Shown: positions 41,931-54,190, counted from the first letter of the stretch. The stretch: DNA of 64,000 nt from Aselliscus stoliczkanus (GCA_033961575.1 CM066737.1:98856709-98920708), one strand, 5' to 3'. Made by a program: numbers and translations. The notes: a model not told the origin generated them from the sequence alone.

Positions 41931-43526
41931 CATACTAGCTTTGGAATATGCAGTCCAGTTCAGTTGCTGGAAATGTGTTCATTAGGTGTTGCTGTTGGGT
42001 GTTCCCTGGTAGAATTGCCAAATAAATACACCATTTATCTCTCCACCTTTCTCCTCCACCCCAATAATATCATTGTCTACTTCATAACTCCAGCAATTCA
42101 GATTCCAGAGGTCATTCCCACCTGCTTTTCTCCAGGCACAAAATTAATGGCACTCACTACCACACACAAAACAAGACCCACTTAACAACTGAGGCTGAGT
42201 TCAAACACACCCACACCTGAGCTTCCCTTGTCCCTGATTCCTCAGTCCTCCACAGCCCAAGCTCTCCATACTCCTCAAAGGTACTTCTATCGTCTGCTGT
42301 TCTCCAATTTGGGGTCCTTGTACTAACTTTCAGCCAAGGTGAGAGTATCAAGGAGGTCTTGAGGCTGCAGACTCTGGGCCACTGAGCTGAAGGTGACAAG
42401 CCTAGACTGACAATCTCAGAAAGAGGAGAAGGTACCTCAGGTTATAGAGTCAGGGACCCATGAGTAGGAATCCCAAGAGAACCACCAGGGAAGGTGGGGG
42501 ATTTTTTAATTAATTAATAGCCCCCAAAGACTTACCCAGAGACTTAATCTATCCACAAATAACTGTTAAAACATATTGACATAAATTTTTTACTTTGGCA
42601 GCTTTTCATAAAAGTCTGGTGCCAAGAAGATGCACTGAATGCTCAATTTCATTTTGTGTTTTCCCTGCACTGGGCCCCAAGATGGTTTGGGGAGAGACTG
42701 AACAAGGAGTGAGAGGGAGAAGAGAGCGCCTACTTGAGTCACTCTTGGACCCACTGTACCTCACATTTCAGGTTCTCCCTTTTCTTTGTAACCTCCCCTA
42801 TACCCCCAAAGTATGCCTTTTGGTTACTGGATTGATGCTACAACTCAGGCTAAAAGCTGATACAGGGACCCCAAGGTGGGGAGTGGCAGCATAGGAGCCT
42901 CCACTTTAGGCCTTTTAATACTGATGGATGAGGGGCAATGGAACCCCAAGTGTTGGTATGTTTAAGCCCAGCCTCAGCTTTAAGTGGGTGCCGTTTTCTA
43001 CGTGTGCATGAGACAATTTAAAGATGAGAGGAAACTGTCAGCCTTAATTCTCCAAGATCTATAATCTGCATCAGAGTGAGAAGAGAAAAGCACAAAAATT
43101 GATTCAACTCTATAAATGTAATACTAATTATATCCTTTAAGTGATCTGTTTACTGTTTAAGCTAAAAGCTAAATCACCACCCAACACAATAGCAATTATG
43201 TGCATATCATTAAAATGTATCCTGTTGATATGGTTTCAAGTTATATTTGATTATGAGAATAATCCATGAGACTTACTCTATGAGTGATACGTATATGAAA
43301 ATCAATCTTCTCACATTGTAATTATATCATGAATTTTCAGTCTTTGTCATTTGCTGCTCACAAAATATGGTCACAGCTTCAGCAATTAGAGAAAATGTTA
43401 ACTATTACTCAAATCATGTATTGCTTTTTCTCCATTTAGTTGTTTATAAAAATTCTATGATTTTCCATTTAAAGAAGTCTATGCTGCTTGGCTGTGGTAC
43501 CATGAAATGTCTGTTCTTCCTTTCAG
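41931..43526. other. No recognisable feature
   Basis: About 1.6 kb. Frames of 80-99 codons show no recognisable protein family. Confidence 0.4.
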
Positions 43527-43536
43527 ATACACTTTT

Positions 43537-43640
43537 TTTTTTGAGGGCTGTGTCACTGGCCCTCACATGTGGGACCCGAACCGGGGCCGCCGGCTTCCCA
43601 AGCCAGCGCTCAACCACCGCACCACTCGGCCAGCCCTCAC
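43537..43640 (-). mobile_element. Short-form tRNA-derived SINE
   Basis: Antisense copy with intact B box (reverse GGGACCCGAACC). Target duplication ATACACTTTT at 43527-43536 and 43641-43650. Confidence 0.92.
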
Positions 43641-43650
43641 ATACACTTTT

Positions 43651-44073
43651 AATACGCAGTATTTCTCTTCAGCTATGCTTAGTACATCTAACATCTTGCA
43701 TTTCCTAGGGCCATAAAAGTAAAATGTAATACAACATTCTACATTCACCTTTCATCTATATATAAATTTTTAATTCATCTGAGCCTTATTTCTAGACTTT
43801 GAGGAGGCAACATATGGGAAAAAGTTATCATGGTGTTGGAGTACCTAGCTTCACAGGGATGATTTTTTCCTCAGTTCTTTTTGGCAGGGGGTATATGTTA
43901 CAAGATGCTAAGAGCCAAAGGATGATAGAATTACTACTGGGTGAGATCTCCTTGACAAGCAGCAAGCATATCCAAAATGGGACAAGGATTGCATAGGCAG
44001 ATTTACCCTCCCGTTTGCTTCCAATAAGGCACCTACTGAAAATTGACCTACGCAAATTGGTGAGTCACAGTTT
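43651..44073. other. No recognisable feature
   Basis: Single-copy-looking sequence between two antisense SINEs. Confidence 0.35.
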
Positions 44074-44084
44074 TTAGGATTTTT

Positions 44085-44212
44085 GTTTTGTTTTGTTTTG
44101 GGTTTTTTTGGTTTTTTGAAGGCAGTGTCACTGGCCCTCATATGTGGGACCCGAACAGGGGCCGCTGGCTTTCCAAGCCAGCGCTCAACCACCGCGCCTC
44201 TCGGCCGGCCCC
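44085..44212 (-). mobile_element. Short-form tRNA-derived SINE
   Basis: Antisense copy whose tail has become (TTTTG)n and a T run. Target duplication TTAGGATTTTT at 44074-44084 and 44213-44223. Confidence 0.92.
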
Positions 44213-44223
44213 TTAGGATTTTT

Positions 44224-45090
44224 TGAATGGAAAGGAGTAGCCTTCAACAGTTAGAAGTAGGTGTCCTCTTTAACAAACTCACTATCAGGTAGTGTGTTAT
44301 AATAAAAGCAAGGGTCAGAGCAAATTCTGACACTCATGCAAACACTCATAGCAAGGAGACACCTAGATGGCCATACAATCTGTCCTGGAAATTCAATGAC
44401 ATCCCAGCTAAGTGACCCTTTAGCTGCTCCTACTGTACTTGGCATGAAAGGTTCCACATGAGATACATATGCAGTACTGAGATTACTGAATTTACCAAAA
44501 CTTCTAATCAGAACCAGACAACCAAGTCCCCTGATAAGTGGCTAAACAAGGGACCAATCTGGAACCCTGAGCCTTGAGTGCCCTTCTAAAGGGCAATGGG
44601 CTATTTCCTTCAACAGATTTTTATACCCCTATCACGCAAGGTCAGGACTTCCTAAACAATATTCCTAGCTAATGCACACCACTTGAACACCACTCATTTC
44701 ACCAATGAGAAGTTATTTCTAACATCCATTAGGCTAATTAACAAAGCCTATAATATTGATCTGAGATAAAGATATTTCAAGGCTTATAGTAGTTGCTTTG
44801 GGAATGTTCATTTCTGATTTGTCTTTCAAGGGAGAATAATCCCTGGAATTAATATCCTCCATTAGAGGACTCTGAGTGTTAACAACTGCCCCTGGGGTAT
44901 AGACTCAAACTAACATGCACAAATTTCTATCATACTCTCTTTCCTGAAGTATTTTAACGTAAAAGATACCACAGCAACCATATGCTATGAGATACAATGT
45001 TGTTATGGCAATGATTGTAATAAAAGGTGGATTTCAATACTTTTGTTTGTTTTACATATATCAGCTTCTGTCATAATGAATGCCTTTGAG
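44224..45090. other. No recognisable feature
   Basis: About 0.87 kb, unassigned. Confidence 0.4.
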
Positions 45091-45091
45091 C

Positions 45092-45675
45092 TAGGCTTAA
45101 ACATCGCATTTGCCAGAATTGCCGTATGACCCAGCAGTTCTACTTCAGGGTACAAGCTCCAAAGAATTGAAATCAGGATCTCAAAGAGATATTTCTACAC
45201 CCATGTTTATATCAGCACTATTTACAATACCTAAAACAGGGAAGCAACCCAAGTGTTCATGCACAGATGAATGCATAAAGAAAATGCAGTATATACATAC
45301 AATGGAATATTATTCAGCCTTAAAAGAAAGAAGGAAATATATGCTATAATATATGCTATAATATGGATGAATCTTCAGGACAGTATGCTAACTGGAATAA
45401 GCCAATCACAAAAAGACAAATATTGTATGATCCCATTTAGATGTGGCACCTAAAGTAGTCAAAACCCTACAAAGACAGAAAGTAGAACGATGGCGGCTAG
45501 AGGCTGGAGGAAATGGTTTCAGTTTTGCAAGATGAAAGAATTCTAGAGATGGATGGTGGTGATGATTGCACAACAATATGCATGTACTTAACACCACTGA
45601 ACTGTACACTTAATGATACATTTCAAATTTCATGTTATGTGATTTTTGCCCTTAAAATTTTGAAAAAATACATTT
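45092..45675 (+). mobile_element. L1 3'-end fragment
   Basis: TATGACCCAGCAGTTCTACT, TATTTACAATACCTAAAACA, GGAAGCAACCCAAGTGTTCA, AATGGAATATTATTCAGCCT and AACTGTACACTTAATGATAC are typical of the L1 ORF2 end and 3' UTR. The 79-codon frame at 45110 includes the genuine end of ORF2 (YNGILFS-type motif in another frame). Confidence 0.92.
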
Positions 45676-45861
45676 GTTGCTCACCTGACGTTTGGGATTC
45701 ATCCTGAGACCAGTATTTCCCTAGTTTCCATTCCTCTATCATTATTCTGAAGCCTCAGGAAGAATCCATTGCTCAGGGAGTAAGAATACATTGAATTCAG
45801 GGGACTACAAGCAGCCCACTGTGTTAGATATAAAGACTTGAGTGGGGACATGAGGAGAGTT
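45676..45861. other. No recognisable feature
   Basis: Unassigned. Confidence 0.3.
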
Positions 45862-45877
45862 AAGACAAGAGAGAGTA

Positions 45878-45984
45878 GGGCCGGCCAAGTGGCGCAGTGG
45901 TTAAGCGCTGGCTTGGAAAACCAGCGGCCCCGGTTCGGATCACACATGTGAGGGCCAGTGACACGGCCCTCAAAAAAAAAAAAA
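45878..45984 (+). mobile_element. Short-form tRNA-derived SINE
   Basis: GGGCCGGCCAAGTGGCGCAG head, B box GGTTCGGATCAC, hairpin GAGGGCCAGTGACACGGCCC, pure A tail. Perfect 16-bp target duplication AAGACAAGAGAGAGTA at 45862-45877 and 45985-46000, suggesting a young insertion. Confidence 0.94.
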
Positions 45985-46224
45985 AAGACAAGAGAGAGTA
46001 ACAGGGGCCAGCGCAAAAACAAAGCAACTAGCTGGGGCAAGCTCTCTACCTAGGAATGAACATTAAGATGGCACTCACTCTCGAGCACCAACCCTGCACT
46101 TGCACAGTCCTTGAGAATGAGTGCCTCCTTCAATTTTGCACCCAAAGTGCCTTGCTTGCCTCACCCTACTTCCAGCCCTGCACAAGGTGTCGTGTTTTCA
46201 AAATGTGGAGCTTGGATTACATCA

Positions 46225-46610
46225 TGATGGTTATGGGGAAGCTTTGAAGGAATCTAAACAAGGGATTCATGTCTTTGAAAGATAATTCTTGCCATTGTGT
46301 AGAGAATTGGAAGGAGGTCAGACTGGAGTCGGGAGATTAATTCAGACAAAAAGGTATAAGGGCCTTATCTAAGGCAGTAGTCTTGAGGCTGGAGGACAGT
46401 GGATGCTAAAAGAGCTGCTAAGGAAAGAGGATTGAAAACGTGGTGACTAATTCTGTGTGGCAGTGACAAAGGAGAGGAGTGGAAAGATGACTCCTTTCCT
46501 CACTTGGGCAACTTGATAACATGGTGATGCAATGCACTGAAAAGGGATACAGGATGTAAATAAATCACCAAGAGTGTACAGAAAGACAATAGAATGATCA
46601 GAGATTAAAA
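46225..46610. mobile_element. Old interspersed repeat, family not named
   Basis: GCTTTGAAGGAATCTAAACA, GAGAATTGGAAGGAGGTCAG, AAGGCAGTAGTCTTGAGGCT and GATGACTCCTTTCCTCACTT. Same family as 27356-27860 judging by shared wording and order. Confidence 0.55.
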
Positions 46611-46633
46611 GTGTGGGGCACATCCACATCTAA

Positions 46634-46850
46634 AGCATTGATTCTTCACCAGGAGCCATTTTGCCCACTTGGGGACATTTGGCAACGTCTGAAGACATTG
46701 TTGATGATCACAACTGAGGGGGGAGTACTGCTAGCAAGTAGTGGGTTGGAGCCATGGATGCTGCTAAGCATTCACAGTGTACAGACAGCCCCACACAAAG
46801 AATCATCCTGCCAGTGTCAATAGTATCAAGGATGACAAACCCTAGTCCAA
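46634..46850 (+). mobile_element. MER20 hAT-Charlie element
   Basis: GGGGACATTTGGCAACGTCT, AAGACATTGTTGATGATCAC, GGATGCTGCTAAGCATTCAC and GTCAATAGTATCAAGG follow the MER20 consensus in sense. Some MER20 copies act as enhancers in mammalian uterus; nothing here shows that this one does. Confidence 0.9.
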
Positions 46851-47026
46851 AAAGATCCTGAGAGATTTTGTCACACCTGTTGAAATTCAGATATACTGTT
46901 TCTAACATATATCTCTGATTTAAAAAAAAAAAAAACTCTAGTTACCATTTCAGAGAAAGACATTAAATCATCCTTCTCTCCTCAGGTTTCCCAAGAGAGT
47001 GGGCTTTCTACTCCGCTTTCAATTTT

Positions 47027-47478
47027 TTTTTAAGATTTTTATTGGGAAATTGGGGGAGGGGAACAGCGTTGGGGAACTGGGGAAGGGGAATAGACAAGTT
47101 GCTGTCTTTTTGTTCTTCAGTCTAGTTGTGGAGGACGTTGCTTCACTGGCCCATGTTGGTATCGTCATTGCACTCTTCCCGGATGAGGCAGATGGGTCGC
47201 CGGCCTCTGGATGGTCGCTCACCGTGGCTATTGGCAGCTCACGCTGGCTGCCGGCCTCTCACGCTGGCTGCCGGCCACTCACTGTAGCCTATGGCAGCCC
47301 ACTGCAGCAGGGGCTGCAGCTATGCCGTCCCGGGGACTCACAGCAGCCCAGCTCCAGGTGGAGCTTTTGTTAGCTGTAGAGGGCAGTGTCACTGGCCCTC
47401 ATATGTGGGATCCGGACCAGGGCTGCTGGCATCCCAAAACCAGCTCTTAACCAATGCGCCACTCAGCCGGCCCAACCC
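47027..47478 (-). mobile_element. Long-form tRNA-derived SINE
   Basis: Fourth long copy, antisense and nearly complete: reverse tail (AAGATTTTTATTGGG), G-rich block, CTTCAGTCTAGTTGTGGAGG, four 20-bp units, hairpin, reverse B box (GGATCCGGACC) and head CGGCCCA. Target duplication CTTTCAATTTT / CTCTCAATTTT at 47016-47026 and 47479-47489. The 124-codon frame at 46999 lies mostly inside it. Confidence 0.93.
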
Positions 47479-47489
47479 CTCTCAATTTT

Positions 47490-50205
47490 AACCTCTTGTT
47501 CCTCTCCAAGAGAAAAAGAGAGGCTAATCTGAGGGGTGGTAGCCTAATCTGGCCATAGTTACCATTGGGCAGGGCTGCCATGCCTCTGATGTGAGGACAT
47601 AGCTGCACGCTTCCTTTCTTATGGCCTGCATCATAGCTCAGATAAGGGGACTAGTTTTCACCTCTGTTTCCAGCCCCCATGATGTAAGCCTGCCCGACAA
47701 GGCTTCCCCACTATTCTTTCCCTCTCACTTGCTGGGGCTCAGGTACATGGGCACCTCTCATTTGCCCACCTTTTCACTCCCTGTCTCCATGCAAAAAGAA
47801 TGCCAAGCAAGGTATCCCCATAGTGGGATACCTGTGGGATACTCACTGGCCAACCTCTGACTAGGAAGGAGGCAGGCCTCTGGTCTTCATAACTGGTTGG
47901 TTAATCTGAGTCTGTTCTGCAAGCTTGGTCATATCCCCATGAACATACCTGACTGTGGACCCTAAAGTATGTACATTTGGGGTAGAAGGTAAGAAGCCTC
48001 AGGGCTAGGCCACATTAGCCACACAGTTCATCAGAAACCTTGTTTTAGGAGGTTGCAGAAACCTTGGACCATACTATCTTAGCCCAAATATTCACTGTAG
48101 AAGAGATCCCAAGTCTAGGCTTAAGTGCTAATACCTTATTAGAAGGTACAATCCTAGGACAATAAGAGAGGAGGGAAAGCCAAGTGAGGCAGGGAAAGAT
48201 TAACAGCAAATATAAAAGGATGCATTCCTCAGCTGGCACTGCTTCTCAGAGAGACACAGCCAATCACCTAACCATGCAAGATGCCTCCAAACAGATCATA
48301 CACAAAAAGTAACGTCTCAGAACAGTCCGTGGAAGGGAGGAATGAAGAGGAGATTTGCCTGCCGGCTCACCGCTGTCTCCTGTTTCCCATAGATCAAAGT
48401 TCCTCCATGTGACATTAACTCACCTGTACTTCGCTGTTGCATCACCTGACAGTCACTGGGAAAACCAGATCCCACACCCACTGGTTGTATTTGAGTTGGG
48501 GAACAGGGAGAGGAGGCGAAGAGTCTAGGACTCCGCCTCCACAAAGAGAACCACTTAGGCCCACACAGAGATGATTGTCATAGCAACACAAGTGGCAGGG
48601 AGTCCAGGAGACATGTGAGGTTGAGAGAGTCTGGAAAGGAGCTAAGAAGGTCTGACGCACAATGAGCTTGTGTATTCTAGTGACTAAAATCCAGGCGGAA
48701 TGGAAACTACATTTCTAACCTTAAAACCTTAGCATTTCTGTCATGATTTCTTAGAGAACTCATGCTGGAAGCTATTGCCAGTAACAAAACATCTGGAACA
48801 GACACTACTAGTTAGCTACCCCAAATTCCTTCCCGCCCATCCTACACCCGCCCACCTCAGAAGGGACAGCCTGAAACTGTGTCAGCGATGACTTTAGGCT
48901 ACAGCTGGACAGACTCAGTAAGTCTTTGCCATCCTGTAGAAACAGGAAGCCAGGAAAGGAGAGAACTGCAGAAACTTCCATGGAGAATTATGTGAAAATT
49001 ATGGCTAGAACAATACACCTGGGCAATATCTTGCTTTTCTTTTTCCTATAGAAACTCTGTTCGAAGCATACATCACACACACACCACAAATACAACAAAA
49101 ACACACAGACACTAACCAGGATTTGCCAGTTTTGTTAGCCAGAGAGAGTTTTGCAATTAATTCTAAACCCCAACAAGACAAGCTTCTTCTGTGCCATATT
49201 GGAGGAACTTGGGACAACTGAACAAATGGCCAAAATACCTCTCAGAATGCAAACAAGTGTTTCTGTTGCCAAGCCAAACAGAGCCCCCAGGAAGTGAGAT
49301 TTGAGAGAAGGACATTTTGGAGGTTCCTCAAGAGTGAAAACACAACAGTTTGTCTTATTGTTCAACTACAAACATTTCCTGAGACCCTTCTATGTTAATA
49401 GCTCTGTGCTGGAAGGACAGTGCCATGAAGTATGAAATCTAGTCCTCACCTTCTGTGAGACAAAAAGCTCTCATCCCTGTGTTTCTCCTTGGCCCTTAAT
49501 AGGAAGTTCTCCTAACACATTTTTGTCCTCAGGGAAGTGGTGGAGAGCTTTCACCCTTCACTCCTTGTGAGACACTTATGAATATAGACAAAAATCTGAC
49601 ATCTGTTAATCTTCTATCAGGCAATATAAATGTCAGTGACAGAAATGGCCCCTCCTCTTGCATTTGACTTTCTGGAGACATCCTGTTTGTGGGAAGAATT
49701 CCCAGGGCTTGCTGTTTCTTCCCCATTATAAGCACACCATGATGGGTCTTCCTTGCCCTGCCAGAAGAGACTTGCAATTTTCTCTTTGGTCCCCCTTTGC
49801 TTGGGCAATTAAAGGTGAAAATAGTAGAAAGATTGAGGTGGGCCTTAGTTCTAATGGGGGTCCTCTCTCTTGCTTCTATTATCACCGGGTGAAGAGCAGG
49901 CCATAACTAAGCCAATAATTCAAGGAGGATGAGAGACAATGTGGAGCAGACATGAACTCAACCTACAGTTGGAGCTGCCCAAATAAGCCCAGTCGAAATC
50001 AGCAAAGCCATGCCAGGCAACCTGAAGACAAGTAAAAACTAAATGCTTATTATTAGTTGCCACTGAGATTTTGTTGTTGTTTGCAGTAAGAGCTAAATGG
50101 TACAGCAACTGGTGATTCCAAGTAATTAAATGGCCAGATTCTAGATTCCAATTGCCTGGATTAAATGGCAAACTCTCCAATCCAAAAGCTAATAAACTCA
50201 CCAGG
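47490..50205. other. Longest repeat-poor stretch (2.7 kb)
   Basis: I recognise almost no repeat here apart from a possible L2-like scrap at 49370-49480. Several frames of 60-118 codons occur, none with motif content, and none with a convincing start context plus homology. It could hold an exon or conserved non-coding DNA, but sequence alone does not show it. Confidence 0.4.
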
Positions 50206-50209
50206 GGAC

Positions 50210-50365
50210 TTGCCCTCTTTGTGTCTGCCTATCCATGAAATGTGGATAATAATATTTCACCTCTCTTCAAGGGCTGTTGTGAGGATTTAGTTTCTTAATG
50301 CATTCAAAGTATGTGAAGCAATACCTAGAACACAGTAAACATTCAATAAATGTTTAACAGCATTA
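50210..50365 (+). mobile_element. MIR SINE 3' part
   Basis: ATGAAATGTGGATAATAATA, AGGGCTGTTGTGAGGATTTA and GTAAACATTCAATAAATGTT are the sense MIR 3' half. Confidence 0.85.
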
Positions 50366-50463
50366 TTTTATGTATCTAGCAATAAAGTTGATGTTATATT
50401 TTTGCACATGAATGCAAATGTTAGAATCAACTTCCAAACTTCTATAAAAAATCTCCTGCAGGA

Positions 50464-50563
50464 TGGGCCGGCCAAGTGGCGCGGTGGTTGGGCACTGGTT
50501 TGGGAGGCCAGCGGCCCCGGTTCGGGTCCCGCATGTGAGGGCCAGTGACACTGCTCTCAAAAA
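50464..50563 (+). mobile_element. Short-form tRNA-derived SINE inside L1
   Basis: GGGCCGGCCAAGTGGCGCGG head, B box GGTTCGGGTCCC, short A tail. Target duplication of 18 bp with one mismatch at 50446-50463 and 50564-50581. Confidence 0.92.
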
Positions 50564-50581
50564 AAAAAATCCCCTGCAGGA

Positions 50582-50630
50582 GAGAGAGACAGAGAGAGAG
50601 AGAGAAAGAAAAAGAAAAAGGAAAGAAAAA
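50582..50630 (+). repeat. GA-rich / AAAAG purine tract
   Basis: (GA)n followed by (AAAAG)n and an A run, lying between the second and a third copy of the TCCTGCAG target motif. Confidence 0.9.
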
Positions 50631-52274
50631 AAAATCCTGCAGTGATTTTGATTGGGATTGTATTGGATCTATAGATTGTCAGAGAGACTTGGCATCTTTA
50701 TATTGAGATTTCCAATTCATAAATATGATATAACTCTCCATTTATTAGGTCTTATTTGATTTTTCTCAGCACTGTTTTATAATTTTTAGCATTAAAATCT
50801 TGCACATATTTTGTTAGATTTATACCTAAGTTTTCATTTTTTATGATATTATAAATGATATCGTTTACTTCAATTTGCAGTTACTCATTGCTAGTATATT
50901 GCATTTTTACCTTGTATTATGCATACTTGTTGAACTCACTAGTGTTAGTAGCTTTTTGGCAGATTATTTTGGATTTTCTGTGTAGATGAACATTTCATCT
51001 ATTCATAAAGACAGTTTGGTTTCTTCTATCCAATCTGTATGTCTTTTATCTATTTTTCTTGCCTTCTTGCACTAGCTAGGACTTCCAGTACAACACTGAA
51101 TAGAAATGATCAGAGAAAATTTATTTGCATTGTTCTTGGTCTGAGAAGGAAAACATTCATTCTTTTTCTTTTTTCATCTGTAAATATGATAAATTAACAT
51201 TGATTGGTTTTCAAATGTTGAAAGAGTTTTGCATTCCTGGAATAAACTCTACTTCTTCATTCTGTAATATCATTTTTGTATGTTACTGAATTTGATGTAC
51301 TAATATTTTGTTAAAGATTTTTGCATCTATGTTTCTGAGGGATATTAGCCTATAGTTTTCTTATGTCTTTGTGTGGTTTGAGTATCAGGATAACACTGGT
51401 GTCATAAAGTGAGCTAAGAAAATTTTGTTCCTCTTCTATTGGATTGAGGAGTTTCTGTAGCAATGGTATTATTGCTTTCTTAAGTGCTTGGTAGAATTCA
51501 CTTGTAGTTTTTTGGGAGAAACAGGGTTCACTATAAAAGCAATTTATTTAATAGCTACAAACTTATCCTGATCTTCTGTATCTTCTTCAGTGAGCTCTTG
51601 GTAATTTGTGGCTTTCAAAGTTTTTCATTTAATTTGTCAAATTTATTGGTAGAAAGCTGTCCACAATATTCCCTTATTGTCCTTTTAATGTTTATATGAT
51701 CTTTAGCAATGTCTCCTCTTTCATTTTTGGTATGGGTTATTTGCATTTTCTCCTTTTTTCTGATCAGCCTGGCTAGAGGTTTATAACTTTTATTGATCTT
51801 TTCAAAGAACCAACTTCTAGGTTGATTTTCCTTAATATTTTCTGTTTTCTATTTCATTAATTTATGTTTTATTATTTCCTCCCTTTCACTCAATTTATTA
51901 TTTCCTCCCTTCCACAAATTAAATGGTTTAATTTGCTCTCCTTTTACTAGTTTCATAGGTAGAAGCATGGCCCATTGATTTGAGAATCTTTTTATTTCTA
52001 ATATAACCATTTAATGCTATAAATTTTTATCTAGGCACTGTATTATGTTCATCCCACAATTTTTGATACATTCAATTCCAAGTATTTTCTAATTTCCTTT
52101 GTGTTTTCTTATTTGACCTATGATGCTATTCTTTAATTCACACATGAACGCTGCACCTATTTCTCAGATGGTTCAGAATGCATATGACAAAGGGATGTAT
52201 TTAATATCCTTCATCCAATTACCTACCAGGATCAAGCCATGAGGTCAGACATGAAGAACAGCATCTAAGTGCTA

Positions 52275-52490
52275 TAGGACAGTGGATCCTGTAGACCACA
52301 TGCATCAGAATCACCTAAGTAGATTTTTTAGAAAAATGCAGGTCCCTGAATTCTACCCTCAGAGATTCTAATTCAGTATACTTGAAGTGGAGATATGGGA
52401 ATCTGCATTTTAAAATCTTCATTAAAAAAGAACTCAAGAATAACTCCGTAGGTGACTTTGATGTTTAATTAGATTTGGTAACCCTTGTTA
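52275..52490 (+). mobile_element. MER5A hAT-Charlie element
   Basis: CATGCATCAGAATCACCTAA, GTCCCTGAATTCTACCCTCA, GAGATTCTAATTCAG and CCGTAGGTGACTTTGATG match MER5A. Confidence 0.85.
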
Positions 52491-53471
52491 GGGTGTAGAG
52501 TGTTAGGGTTAGGGTGCAGAAAAGTGTTTTCTGCAGAGCCTGGGCTAGAGTGAAGAAAGAGAAGCATCGAGGGTGTAACATATAAGGAGGCACTCATTCT
52601 TGGGGTGTCTGTCAGCTGTACTTGGAAACATCTGACAGTGAATGCCGCCTTAAATTTTATGCCCTTGGCAGCTCTCTTGCCTGACCTTAGCCCTGGTTTT
52701 CAGCATTCAAGAAAAGTACAAGTCTCTGCTCTACCTGATTCCTTTTCCCACTTCACTCCCAGGCTCGCCCTCCAAACCACCCCAATTTAGGACCAGGTCA
52801 CTTGCTTGCCAACCTTGAATGAACTTCTACTGCCAGTCCTGCATTCCTAGCCAATACCAGCACCCACATGCCTATTTTATGTCTCCTTGGTGACTGACCA
52901 CATCTCAGCCTTTTATCTCCTTAAAAAACAAGGTACTGTATTTCCTCTTCCCAACTCTTTCTTACTTTGAGAATGAGTTTGTAAGCCAGTTGTTTGGGAT
53001 CTGAAGGATTTCAGTCTTAATTCTCATAATAATGGAAAGTCACTGGGAAATCATTGAACAGTTTGATGCAGGCATTTTAAATTCCATGTGTTTGTTTCGT
53101 TTTTCTGTTGTTTCGAATAATCTCACCATTTTTCTGTTTGCAAGGCTTTGTTTGAAATGATTTTGTTTGTCTAAAATCTTCAAATGTGAACATTCCTTGA
53201 ATATTTTGTTTAAAGATTTCCAAATAGTATTGAGAAAACAATGAAATAGGATTTAGAGGACTCACAAAAATATTCAATGACAGTATAAGACAATTAGATT
53301 GATTTACAAAGTAGTTCTTCAAAGCCTCAAATATTTCTAAAATCTACCTGATGACTGCCAGGAAAAAGAGAAAGCACGTACTGTCATGCTAAGAATTTTT
53401 AACTCAACATCAGCTTTGTCATAAAAATTTTGTATTTCAATTACTCTAACATTGTATAAATAGAAGCATTC
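52491..53471. other. No recognisable feature
   Basis: About 1 kb, unassigned. A two-unit telomere-like TTAGGGTTAGGG at 52503-52514 is too short to mean anything. Confidence 0.4.
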
Positions 53472-53481
53472 GTAAAATTTT

Positions 53482-53584
53482 TTTTTTTTTTAGAGCAGTG
53501 TCACTGGCCTTCTTATGTGGGACCCAACTGGGGCCGCTGGCTTCCCAAGCCAGTGCTTAACTGCCGCACCACTCGGCTGGCCCC
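53482..53584 (-). mobile_element. Short-form tRNA-derived SINE
   Basis: Antisense copy, T run, AGAGCAGTGTCACTGGCCTT, B-box region GGGACCCAACTGG (one base lost). Weak target duplication (GTAAAATTTT / CATAAATTTT). Confidence 0.88.
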
Positions 53585-53801
53585 CATAAATTTTGACAAC
53601 AGTATCTTCTATTTTGATTGGTAGAATATTACAGCTTGTTTGTATATAATTAATTATAAATTACATGTGCACCTTAACTAATTTCAAGTACATTTCAGTT
53701 CCATAGATTTCTTAATTTTAGTAAGAACATTGTTTTCACCATGATATTGTGCTGCACCAAAATTTGTATTTGAACCATTACCCTCAAAACAAATAATTTT
53801 A

Positions 53802-53912
53802 GGGCTGGCTGATTGGCACAGTGGTTAAGCGCTGGCTTGGGAAGCCAACGGCCCCGGTTCAGGTCCCACATATGAGGGCCAGTGACACTGCCCTCAAAAA
53901 AAAATAATAATT
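53802..53912 (+). mobile_element. Short-form tRNA-derived SINE
   Basis: GGGCTGGCTGATTGGCACAG head, B box GGTTCAGGTCCC, hairpin and A tail. Target duplication ATAATTTTA at 53793-53801 and 53913-53921. Confidence 0.9.
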
Positions 53913-53994
53913 ATAATTTTACCTTCAAATGTTGAACTTTTTAAATGAATTTACTGTGACTTTACTAACAATAATGGCTGATGTTTCACCTTTT

Positions 53995-54190
53995 ACTTTA
54001 AAAAAATTTAATTACAGTTGACACACAATATTATATTAGTGTCAGCTGTACAACATAGTGATCAGACATTTACATAACTGATGAAGTGATCACCCTGATA
54101 AGTCTAGTAATTATCTGACCCTGTACATAGTTATTATAATATTATTGACTGTATTCCCTATACTGTATCTTATATCCTCGTGATCCTTTT
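53995..54190 (+). mobile_element. L1 5'-region-like fragment
   Basis: TTACAGTTGACACACAATAT, TAGTGTCAGCTGTACAACAT, GAAGTGATCACCCTGATAAG and CTGTATTCCCTATACTGTAT are an L1 5'-end type phrase. A short second piece lies at 54838-54920. Confidence 0.6.

Larger units (their letters stand above)
50395..52150 (-). mobile_element. L1 ORF2 fragment, antisense, interrupted
   Basis: TGATTTTGATTGGGATTGTA, TCTATAGATTGTC, AGGACTTCCAGTACAACACT, AACACTGAATAGAAATGATC and GATTTTCCTTAATATTTTCT-like phrases are antisense L1 ORF2. The part left of 50464 (AGAATCAACTTCCAAACTTC) continues the same L1, so a SINE and a purine tract interrupt it. The reading frame is destroyed. Confidence 0.9.

Noticed and set aside
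46999..47373. 124-codon frame and similar frames near 3.9-4.3, 14.3-14.7 and 38.3-38.6 kb as a conserved small protein family
   Set aside because: Their similarity to each other is explained by the long SINE they overlap, which is a pol III-type RNA element.
52503..52514. Interstitial telomeric repeat (TTAGGGTTAGGG)
   Set aside because: Only two units; expected by chance.
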